Source: Solirubrobacteraceae bacterium
Lineage (GTDB): Bacteria > Actinomycetota > Thermoleophilia > Solirubrobacterales > Solirubrobacteraceae
Length of the DNA stretch: 5,764 bases
NCBI GenBank assembly: GCA_030043235.1
Contig: JASHYF010000129.1
Coordinates: 1-5,764, forward strand
Direction of reading: 5' to 3'
The notes beneath the pieces are model-generated. The model saw only the letters and a program-made list of their open reading frames with translations. It was not told the origin of the DNA and did no database searches. Positions 1 to 5,320 of the stretch are shown here, one piece after another (position 1 is the first letter of the stretch; every line of letters starts with the position of its first letter). The position numbers were made by a program, and so were the translations under genes.

Positions 1-1286
1 CCGCTGCAACGCGCCGGCACGGGCTCGCGATGGCCGCAGTGGTGACATGCGACATGTCCACCCGCGCGGTGCAGCACGAGCGCGACGTCGCACTGCGGGC
101 AGCTCCACACGTGCCCGCAACAGCGGCATGACAGGAAGTTTGACCAGCCGCGGCGGTTCAGCAGCACGATCGCCTTGCCGCGCCGGGCGCACAGGCGCGC
201 GAACGCGTCCGCGGTGAGCGGATGCAGGCCCTGCGCGTGGCCGCGCATGTCGAGCACCTGCACGGCCGGCAACGGCCGTCCGTCCACACGGCGCGACAGG
301 ACACACGCGCGCAGGCTCGCCACGCTCTCCGCTCGCGGCGTGGCGCTCCCTGCCAGCAGCACCGCCTCGCAGCGCCGCGTCCGCTCGGCGGCCACCTCGC
401 GGGCGTCGTAGCGGGGGTCGGCCTCGTGCTTGTAGGAGGCGTCGTGCTCCTCGTCGAGGACGATCAGGCCGAGATCGTCGATCGGCGCGAACACGGCGGA
501 GCGCGGTCCCACGCACACCCGCGCGTGCCCTTCGCGCAGGCGACGCCACTCGGCGTAGCGCTGGGCGGGCGTCAGCCGCGAGTGCAGCACGGCGACCGTG
601 TCGCCGAGGCGCTCGGCGAAGCGCGAGACGATCTGCGGCGTGAGCGCGATCTCCGGCACGAGCACGATCGCACCGCGTCCCTGCGCCAGCGCGGCCTGGG
701 TGGCGCGCAGGTAGACCTCCGTCTTGCCCGAGCCGGTCACGCCGTGCAGCAGCAGACGCTCGGCGCTGCGCGCCTCGAGCGCGACGGTCACAGCGGCGAG
801 CGCCTCGCGCTGGTCAGGAGTGAGCGCGGGCGCGCCCGCGCTGCGCGCCCCCACCGGCGGATGACGCGGGCGCCGCACGTTGCCACGCCGGCGCCCGCCG
901 AGGCGACGCGCAGCCTGTGGCGGCAGCACGAGCGTGAGGGCGCGGGCCAGCGTCGAGCAGTATTCGGCGGCGATCCATTCGGCGAGCGCCACCAGCTCTC
1001 CTGAAAGGGTGGGTGGGCCTTGATCGAGGGCGCGCAGCGGCGCGAGGAGCTTCTCGCGGGCGACCTCGCTGCTGTCGGCCATGCCCACGACCACGCCGAG
1101 CAGCTTGCGCCCGGCGAACGGCACCACGAGCATCGACCCCACGTCCACGCCGTCGCGCAGCTCCTCCGGCAGCACGTAGTCGAACGGCCCGCGCAGCGCG
1201 CGGGCGCTCGTCATCGGCTCGACCTGGGCGATCGTCGGCGCGCTCGCGCCAGCGGGCTCGCGAGCGGCGTGGGCGGTTGCTGGCAC
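1..1286 (-). CDS. priA: Primosomal protein N' (replication restart helicase PriA), N-terminal part; 3' end outside window
   Basis: PriA is a superfamily 2 DNA helicase that recognises stalled or collapsed forks and reloads the replicative helicase. The 428 visible codons contain an N-terminal DNA-binding region (PFDYVLPEEL at residues 34-43, then VVPFAGRKLLGVVVG), a Walker A motif GVTGSGKTE at 182-190, a DEEH Walker B box at 278-281, and GSATP (motif III) at 313-317. A zinc-binding cysteine array follows: C387/C390, C396/C399, C414/C417 and C427, whose partner would lie past the left edge. The chosen start is GTG at 1286-1284, with AAGG at 1298-1295 eight bases upstream; no ATG in this frame gives a full N-terminus. 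It follows metK after 55 bases on the same strand, a pairing common in actinobacteria. In many actinobacteria PriA has lost its ATPase motifs; here they look intact. The identification is firm, the exact start slightly less so. Confidence 0.95.
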   Translation of the reverse strand, partial: MPATAHAAREPAGASAPTIAQVEPMTSARALRGPFDYVLPEELRDGVDVGSMLVVPFAGRKLLGVVVGMADSSEVAREKLLAPLRALDQGPPTLSGELVALAEWIAAEYCSTLARALTLVLPPQAARRLGGRRRGNVRRPRHPPVGARSAGAPALTPDQREALAAVTVALEARSAERLLLHGVTGSGKTEVYLRATQAALAQGRGAIVLVPEIALTPQIVSRFAERLGDTVAVLHSRLTPAQRYAEWRRLREGHARVCVGPRSAVFAPIDDLGLIVLDEEHDASYKHEADPRYDAREVAAERTRRCEAVLLAGSATPRAESVASLRACVLSRRVDGRPLPAVQVLDMRGHAQGLHPLTADAFARLCARRGKAIVLLNRRGWSNFLSCRCCGHVWSCPQCDVALVLHRAGGHVACHHCGHREPVPARCS

Positions 1287-1341
1287 CGGCTTGACCTTAA
1301 TGGGCGGGCCGGTCAGAGGCCGGGCAATGGATCGCCTTGGC

Positions 1342-2559
1342 TCAGAGCCCCGCGGCGGCGCGCAGCGCCTGCGCCTTGTCGGTGCGCTCCCACGTGAAGT
1401 CGTGGTCGTCGCGGCCGAAGTGCCCGTAGGCTGCGGTCTTCTGGTAGATCGGGCGGTGCAGTTTCAGCTCCTCGCGGAAGGCGCCCGGACGCAGGTCGAA
1501 GTGCTCGTCGATCAGCCGCGCGATCGTGGCGCGGCCGACTCTCTCGGTGCCGAACGTCTCGACCATCACCGACACCGGGTGTGCGACGCCGATCGCGTAG
1601 GCGACCTGCACCTCCGCGCGCTCGGCGAGGCCCGCGGCGACGACGTTCTTGGCCACCCAGCGCGCCGCATAGGCGGCCGAGCGGTCCACCTTGGAGGGGT
1701 CCTTGCCGGAGAACGCGCCGCCGCCGTGGCGCGCCATGCCGCCGTAGGTGTCGACGATGATCTTGCGCCCGGTCAGCCCGCAGTCGCCCATCGGGCCGCC
1801 GATCACGAAACGCCCGGTGGGGTTCACGAGGAAGTTGCGCAGCAGCTGCTTCTCCTCGTACAGCTCCGCCGGCAGCACGGGGCGCAGCACGTGCTCCATC
1901 AGGTCGGGCTTGATCAGCGTCTCGGAGTCGATGCCGTCGGCGTGCTGGGTGGAGATCAGGATCTTCTCGATCTGCACCGGCTTGCCGTCGCGGTAGCGAA
2001 CCGTCACCTGGGTCTTGCCGTCCGGGCGCAGGTACGGGATGACCTCGCCCTTGCGCACCTCCGACAGGCGCTTGGCGAGCTTGTGCGCGAGCGAGATCGG
2101 CAGCGGCATCAGCTCGTCGGTCTCGGTGGTGGCGTAGCCGAACATCATCCCCTGGTCGCCCGCGCCCGCCACGTCCAGCTCGTCTTCGTCGGCGGGGTCG
2201 TGGCGCGTCTCGTACGCGGCGTCCACCCCCTGGGCGATGTCCGGCGACTGCTTGTCGATCGCGTTGATCACCGCGCACGTGTCGCAGTCGAAGCCGTAGG
2301 CGGCGTCGTCGTAGCCGATCCGGCGCACGGTCTCGCGCGCGATCTCCTGGATGTCCACGTAGGTGTCGGTGGAGATCTCCCCGGAGACCACCACCAGGCC
2401 GGTGTTCACGAGCGTCTCGCAGGCCACACGGCCGTACGGGTCGTCGCGCAGCACCGCGTCGAGCACGCCGTCGGAGATCTGGTCGGCGATCTTGTCGGGG
2501 TGCCCCTCGGTGACGGACTCGGAGGTGAACAGGAACTCGCTGTCGGAAGGCTCGGTCAT
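1342..2559 (-). CDS. metK: S-adenosylmethionine synthetase (methionine adenosyltransferase)
   Basis: This cytoplasmic enzyme makes S-adenosylmethionine from methionine and ATP, releasing phosphate and pyrophosphate; family members are usually dimers or tetramers. The 405-residue product is close to the usual family length of about 385-405. Hallmarks are GHPDK at 19-23 (ATP-contacting His20, Mg-binding Asp22), QSPDIAQGV at 104-112 in the mobile active-site loop, the signature GAGDQG at 132-137, the run [13 protein letters not shown] at 262-274, and the phosphate-binding loop GGGAFSGKD at 279-287 followed by KVDRSAAY. The C-terminal [11 protein letters not shown] is also typical. ATG at 2559-2557 is the only usable start, because an in-frame TGA sits only four codons upstream. 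No good Shine-Dalgarno is seen at normal spacing; GGAG at 2579-2576 is about 15 bases away. The gene lies between der and priA on the same strand and probably shares their transcript. No SAM riboswitch was recognised upstream. Confidence 0.98.
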   Translation of the reverse strand: MTEPSDSEFLFTSESVTEGHPDKIADQISDGVLDAVLRDDPYGRVACETLVNTGLVVVSGEISTDTYVDIQEIARETVRRIGYDDAAYGFDCDTCAVINAIDKQSPDIAQGVDAAYETRHDPADEDELDVAGAGDQGMMFGYATTETDELMPLPISLAHKLAKRLSEVRKGEVIPYLRPDGKTQVTVRYRDGKPVQIEKILISTQHADGIDSETLIKPDLMEHVLRPVLPAELYEEKQLLRNFLVNPTGRFVIGGPMGDCGLTGRKIIVDTYGGMARHGGGAFSGKDPSKVDRSAAYAARWVAKNVVAAGLAERAEVQVAYAIGVAHPVSVMVETFGTERVGRATIARLIDEHFDLRPGAFREELKLHRPIYQKTAAYGHFGRDDHDFTWERTDKAQALRAAAGL

Positions 2560-2618
2560 CTCGTTTTGGGATCAGCTCCAGGGGGGTGAGGTTGGGCAGG
2601 AACTCGCTCGGCGAGCAC
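2556..2618 (-). CDS. Possible 20-codon leader ORF overlapping the metK start (doubtful)
   Basis: A GTG at 2618-2616 opens a 20-codon frame in the der-metK gap. It ends in a TGA (2558-2556) that overlaps the metK ATG as ATGA, the arrangement typical of translational coupling. metK itself has only a poor ribosome binding site, so coupling would make sense. Against this, the GTG has no convincing Shine-Dalgarno and the peptide (many Pro and Ala, no recognisable motif) looks like ordinary GC-rich read-through. It is listed only as a candidate. Confidence 0.15.
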   Translation of the reverse strand: MLAERVPAQPHPPGADPKTR

Positions 2619-2640
2619 GGTCGTCAAAAGTCGCCGAAGT

Positions 2641-4131
2641 CTATGCGGCGCGGGCACGGCGGCGCTGTGCGCGCTGTCCACGCTCGACGAAGTCGATGAT
2701 CAGCGGCACGCCGTCCAGCCCGTAGCGCGCGCGCAGCCGGTTCTCGAGGAAGTACGCGTAGTCGCGGGTGACGCGCGCGCGGGAGTTGACCTGCACGGCG
2801 AAGCGTGGCGGGCGCTCGCCGATCTGTGTCATGTAGATCAGCTTCAGGCGGTGGCCGGCCGCGCCGCGGCGCGTGCCGGCGGGCGGCTGGCGTGCCTGCG
2901 TGGTCTCGGCGAGGAAGCGGTTGAGCTCGGGCGTGGGGATGCGGGCGCTCACGCGGTCACCGAGCGCGATCGCCTCGGTCAACAGGCGCGCCGTGTGGCG
3001 GCCGGTCTTGGCGCTGACGGTGAGCACGCGCGGGCGCAGGCGCAGCTTCTCGGCGACGCGCGCGCGTTCGTGCTCGAGATCTACCCTGACGGGCACACCC
3101 CCTGCGGGGGCGCACCCCAAGGGGCACACCCCCGACGGGGGCGCAGGCAGGCGGGCAGGAAGGCGGGCACCGGCGACGCCACCCTCAGGGCCGCCGGCCG
3201 CGCTGGGGTGAGCACCTGCGCCGGGCTCGCCCTGCAGATCCCACTTGTTGAGGACGATCGCGGTCGCGCAGCCAGCCTTCATCGCGAGCTCGGCAATGCG
3301 CAGGTCCTGGGCGGTGACGCCGTCGCACGCGTCGCACACCACGAGCGCCACGTCCGCGCGCTCGGCCGCGCGCCGGGCGCGCAGCGCGGTGTAGTACTCG
3401 ACCGAGTCCGCGACCTTCGCCTGCCTGCGCATGCCCGCGGTGTCGATCAGGACGACGGGGCGATCGCCGACGAGCAGCGGCGTGTCGATCGCGTCGCGAG
3501 TGGTGCCCGCGAGATCGGAGACGATCACGCGCTCCTCGCCGAGGAAGCGGTTCACGAGCGAGGACTTGCCGACGTTGGGCCTGCCGATCACGGCCAGGCG
3601 CACGGCGTCGGCCGCCGGCTCTTCCTGGGTGGGCTCCTGCAAGTCGAGCAGCTCGACGATGCGGTCGAGCAGATCGCCGGAGCCGAGACCCTGCGCAGCC
3701 GAGACGGCCAGCGGATCGCCGAGGCCGAGGCGGTGGAACTCGGCGGTCAGCGGCAGCTCGGCCACGCTGTCGCACTTGTTGGCCGCGACGATGCACGGCA
3801 GCGGCGAGCCGCGCAAGAGGTCGGCGAGCTCCTCGTCGCCCGGGCGCACGCCCGCGCGCGCATCCACGACCAGCACCGCCAGCTGCGCATCGGCGAGCCC
3901 CGCGCGCGCCTGCTCGCGGATCGAGCCCGCGAGCGGATCCGCGTCCTTGAAGTCCACCCCACCGGTGTCGATCAGCTTGAAGGTGCGCCCGTTCCACTCG
4001 CAGGCGAGCTCCTTGCGGTCGCGCGTGACCCCGGGGCGCTCGTGCACGACCGCCTCGCGCGTGCCCGTGAGGCGGTTGACGAGCGAGGACTTGCCCACGT
4101 TTGGATAGCCGACGACGGCGACCTTCTTCAT
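2641..4131 (-). CDS. der: Ribosome biogenesis GTPase Der (EngA), with an insertion in the second G domain
   Basis: Der is an essential GTPase with two tandem GTP-binding domains and a KH-like C-terminal domain; it binds the 50S subunit during late assembly. In domain 1: GYPNVGKS (8-15), GVTRD (34-38), DTGG (55-58), NKCD (118-121), SAAQG (144-148). In domain 2: GRPNVGKS (183-190), GTTRD (209-213), DTAG (230-233), NKWD (295-298), SAK (373-375). The KH-like domain is roughly 380-490 ([16 protein letters not shown] at 429-444) and ends in a basic tail. The length of 496 exceeds the usual 435-490 because about 45-53 extra Gly/Pro/Ala-rich residues, including Cys336 and Cys340, lie between NKWD and SAK. 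The ATG at 4131 gives the canonical [15 protein letters not shown] start. No Shine-Dalgarno precedes it, which fits a leaderless mRNA. der is the first gene of the likely der-metK-priA unit. Identification is firm; the effect of the insertion is unknown. Confidence 0.97.
   Translation of the reverse strand: MKKVAVVGYPNVGKSSLVNRLTGTREAVVHERPGVTRDRKELACEWNGRTFKLIDTGGVDFKDADPLAGSIREQARAGLADAQLAVLVVDARAGVRPGDEELADLLRGSPLPCIVAANKCDSVAELPLTAEFHRLGLGDPLAVSAAQGLGSGDLLDRIVELLDLQEPTQEEPAADAVRLAVIGRPNVGKSSLVNRFLGEERVIVSDLAGTTRDAIDTPLLVGDRPVVLIDTAGMRRQAKVADSVEYYTALRARRAAERADVALVVCDACDGVTAQDLRIAELAMKAGCATAIVLNKWDLQGEPGAGAHPSAAGGPEGGVAGARLPARLPAPPSGVCPLGCAPAGGVPVRVDLEHERARVAEKLRLRPRVLTVSAKTGRHTARLLTEAIALGDRVSARIPTPELNRFLAETTQARQPPAGTRRGAAGHRLKLIYMTQIGERPPRFAVQVNSRARVTRDYAYFLENRLRARYGLDGVPLIIDFVERGQRAQRRRARAA
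3091..3145. repeat. Two 24-base palindromic units in direct repeat, 31-base period, inside der
   Basis: Copies lie at 3091-3114 and 3122-3145 and differ only in the central bases (5'-CTGC-3' against 5'-CGAC-3' on the plus strand). Each reads GGGCACACCCCC, two variable bases, then GGGGGCGCA when allowance is made for the shared core. On the coding strand each has the core CCCCC-N3-GGGGG and can fold into a hairpin extended by G-U pairs. The 7-base spacer joins them through a CCCCTTGGGG inverted repeat. The 31-base period is not a multiple of three, so the copies are translated in different frames (PPSGVCP and APAGGVP). This looks like a nucleic-acid repeat, not a protein repeat. Whether copies exist elsewhere in the genome cannot be seen here. 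Confidence 0.8.
3145..3168. repeat. Two-copy 12-base tandem repeat inside the der insertion
   Basis: On the plus strand AGGCAGGCGGGC (3145-3156) is followed directly by AGGAAGGCGGGC (3157-3168), one mismatch. It is in frame in der and encodes ARLP-ARLP. It abuts the 24-base palindromic units and is part of the same low-complexity insertion, suggesting local slippage growth. Confidence 0.6.
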
Positions 4132-4138
4132 CCACGCC

Positions 4139-4169
4139 AGTATGCCAGCGAGCGCGCGCCGCGCATGAA
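4139..4169 (-). promoter_or_regulatory. Possible promoter of der (candidate leaderless start)
   Basis: On the minus strand CATACT (4144-4139) resembles a -10 box, with the key A and final T present, and TTCATG (4169-4164) could be a weak -35 at 19-base spacing. The -10 box ends seven bases before the der ATG, so transcription would begin at or near the start codon. That agrees with the absence of a Shine-Dalgarno before der. It also lies directly after the hairpin that closes the upstream gene. Matches to consensus are only partial. Confidence 0.3.
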
Positions 4170-4198
4170 CGGCGCGCGGGCCGAGACCCGCGCGCCGT
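4169..4198 (-). terminator. Perfect 12-bp hairpin after the secreted-protein gene, probable terminator
   Basis: Arms ACGGCGCGCGGG (4169-4180) and CCCGCGCGCCGT (4187-4198) pair perfectly around a six-base loop. The hairpin begins 40 bases past the stop of the gene at 4239 and ends 37 bases before der. There is no U-tract after it, so it would be the tail-less GC-rich type common in high-GC bacteria. It marks the boundary between the secreted gene and the der-metK-priA unit. Confidence 0.6.
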
Positions 4199-4238
4199 GC
4201 CTTCTGCCGCAGCCCCTCCTGGGCGATGCTGCGCGCCT

Positions 4239-5147
4239 CTACGCTTCTTCTATCACCTCCAGCCCCGCTTTGTCCGTCGCGGCGGGTTCATACGACTCCA
4301 CAGTCTCGCCGCCGACCGGCGTGTAGCTCTCGCCGCCGTTGACCGAGACTTCCGAGCGGAGATCCTGCGCGTTGTCGCCCGGTTCGTCGTACCAGTCCAT
4401 TTTCTTCTTCTCTGCGTTGAGCGGTGTCGAGACGCGTCCCGCGACCGTGCCCGCTGTGCGGTAGCTCAGGTCCGCTCCGCACGCGTATTCCATGTAGTAC
4501 GCGCCCGGCGCGGAAGCCGACTTCACGAAGGGTTTACCTGGTAGTAGCTGCCAATGGTAGGGTTTCGTTTCTTCGTTTTCTATGACTTCGTTCTCTTCCC
4601 CAAGGTATTCCTGCACCAGTTCTTCCGGATAACCGATCAGGGTGAGGTCGAGCCGCGAGGTTTCTATTTCGCCCGGCGCGAGCGCCGTGCTCGTGCATTT
4701 TTCGCCCGTGGTGTTGATCACACAGCCCTTGAACACAACCTGTTCCACGCCCGTTTTCGGGCCAGTCCACCCGCCTTTGCCCGAGCTCGACGCGCAGTGC
4801 ACAACCACCCCCCCGGCCATTTCGAACCTGGGTGCCCTGAGCGACTTGCTGCCTTTGGTGAAAAACTTCGCGCCTTCTGCACGCCGTTCATACTTGCCTT
4901 CGGGGCCCTCGTAGGGCGGGTACTTGCCGGTGTTTTCCGGCGCCGGTTCGGAGCAGGCCTTGTTCCTGTATTTGCCCTCGCTGATCCCCTTAGCCTTTTC
5001 CTTTCCACTTCCACGTTTGTATTTGACGCGTACCTTGGCAACCTTCACGCAGCTCGTGACTTCCGCCGCCTGCGCCGCCGCCGTGACCATCGCGCAGAAC
5101 GCAAGCACGGCCACCAGACACAGCCCCAAAATCCCGATACGTTTCAT
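4239..5147 (-). CDS. Secreted protein of unknown function with six cysteines
   Basis: The 302-residue product has a typical Sec signal peptide: basic Met-Lys-Arg start, a hydrophobic stretch from about 4 to 22, and an Ala-Gln-Ala site at 25-27 predicting cleavage before Ala28. LAFC at 15-18 is not a proper lipobox, so a lipoprotein is unlikely. The mature part has Cys at 33, 65, 118, 142, 151 and 223, enough for three disulfides. It starts with a Lys/Arg/Gly-rich region (35-100) and ends in an acidic tail. The core (about 112-172: [36 protein letters not shown]) resembles a style of beta-rich secreted hypothetical protein I associate with Solirubrobacterales; this is recollection, not a search. 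ATG at 5147 is preferred over GTGs at 5156, 5159 and 5210 because AAGGAG (5164-5159) lies 11 bases upstream and it gives a clean signal peptide. The DNA is less GC-rich than the housekeeping genes. No function can be assigned. Confidence 0.85.
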   Translation of the reverse strand: MKRIGILGLCLVAVLAFCAMVTAAAQAAEVTSCVKVAKVRVKYKRGSGKEKAKGISEGKYRNKACSEPAPENTGKYPPYEGPEGKYERRAEGAKFFTKGSKSLRAPRFEMAGGVVVHCASSSGKGGWTGPKTGVEQVVFKGCVINTTGEKCTSTALAPGEIETSRLDLTLIGYPEELVQEYLGEENEVIENEETKPYHWQLLPGKPFVKSASAPGAYYMEYACGADLSYRTAGTVAGRVSTPLNAEKKKMDWYDEPGDNAQDLRSEVSVNGGESYTPVGGETVESYEPAATDKAGLEVIEEA

Positions 5148-5158
5148 CTTGTGCACCA

Positions 5159-5164
5159 CTCCTT
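5159..5164 (-). promoter_or_regulatory. Ribosome binding site of the secreted-protein gene
   Basis: AAGGAG on the minus strand lies 11 bases before the ATG at 5147, a little long but usable. It favours that ATG over the in-frame GTG codons at 5159 and 5156, which overlap or abut the site. Confidence 0.6.
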
Positions 5165-5206
5165 TTCCTTCTCCGATGATGGTCGGCCTACCTCTCCCGT
5201 CTCTCC

Positions 5207-5299
5207 TCACGCGTTCTTCGCATCGGGCGAGGGGGCCCCGCGAGGCCCCCTCGCCGTCCTTGCTCGCGCTACCGGCCGGCCACCGCCGCGCGAGCGCAT
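5207..5299 (-). CDS. Possible 30-codon ORF between the collagen-like and secreted genes (doubtful)
   Basis: Twenty-one bases after the collagen-like stop codon, an ATG at 5299-5297 follows a purine-rich stretch with two GGAGTA repeats, giving a GGAG seven bases from the start. The frame runs 30 codons to a TGA at 5209-5207. The predicted peptide is rich in Arg, Gly and Ala with no motif or membrane segment. The frame passes straight through the terminator-like hairpin at 5226-5255, so its composition could be merely that of the hairpin. The ribosome binding site is the only positive evidence. Confidence 0.2.
   Translation of the reverse strand: MRSRGGGRPVARARTARGPRGAPSPDAKNA
5226..5255 (-). 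terminator. Perfect 12-bp hairpin after the collagen-like gene, probable terminator
   Basis: GGCGAGGGGGCC (5226-5237) and GGCCCCCTCGCC (5244-5255) are perfect complements around a six-base loop. On the minus strand it lies 65 bases past the stop of the collagen-like gene. No U-tract follows. It has the same geometry (12-bp stem, 6-base loop) as the hairpin at 4169-4198, and both loops fit TCKCGG on the minus strand. Confidence 0.65.
5262..5295. repeat. 8-bp inverted repeat upstream of the terminator hairpin
   Basis: GCTCGCGC (5262-5269) and GCGCGAGC (5288-5295) are perfect complements around an 18-base loop that itself contains GGCCGGCC. It lies between the collagen-like stop codon and the 12-bp hairpin. 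It may be a second structural element of the 3' untranslated region, but GC-rich sequence produces such repeats by chance. Confidence 0.35.
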
Positions 5300-5320
5300 A
5301 TGCCTACTCCTCTACTCCTT

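Larger units (their letters stand above)
3082..3240 (-). other. In-frame insertion segment inside der (G4-G5 loop of GTPase domain 2)
   Basis: Between NKWD (residues 295-298) and [18 protein letters not shown] (from residue 353) the protein carries a low-complexity stretch not expected in Der. The DNA is dominated by runs of G and C and holds the 24-base palindromic units and a 12-base tandem repeat annotated separately. The pentamer GATCT occurs at both edges on the coding strand (3240-3236 and 3081-3077). The distance between the two copies is 159 bases, exactly 53 codons. Removing it would leave [12 protein letters not shown] and a 443-residue protein, within the normal Der range. The resulting loop would be somewhat shorter than in E. 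coli or Bacillus Der, so the true boundaries may be a few codons inside these coordinates and the GATCT pair may be chance. Confidence 0.6.

Noticed and set aside
222..1004. 260-codon open frame on the plus strand opposite priA
   Set aside because: Antisense shadow; the minus frame reads continuously as PriA with helicase and zinc motifs.
1287..1341. Terminator in the metK-priA gap (GGCCGG repeated around 1307-1318)
   Set aside because: Only a four-base GGCC stem can form; too weak to call, and the genes look co-transcribed.
1291..2589. 432-codon open frame on the plus strand opposite metK
   Set aside because: Antisense shadow of metK; the minus frame encodes every S-adenosylmethionine synthetase signature.
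2560..2640. SAM riboswitch upstream of metK
   Set aside because: The gap is only 81 bases and shows no recognisable riboswitch core or strong paired helices.
3091..3145. CRISPR array
   Set aside because: Only two 24-base units with a 7-base spacer inside a coding gene; spacer length and number do not fit.
2851..4326. 491-codon open frame on the plus strand opposite der
   Set aside because: It is the antisense shadow of der in high-GC DNA: it has Arg/Ala/Gly/His-rich content with no motif, while the minus frame carries all Der motifs.
5181..5192. Imperfect palindrome GGTCGGCCTACC upstream of the secreted gene as an operator
   Set aside because: A single short palindrome with one mismatched pair is expected by chance, and no regulator or promoter context supports it.
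4239..5210. Longer version of the secreted protein starting at GTG 5210
   Set aside because: It would place 21 charged residues before an evident signal peptide and read through the AAGGAG ribosome binding site of the ATG at 5147.
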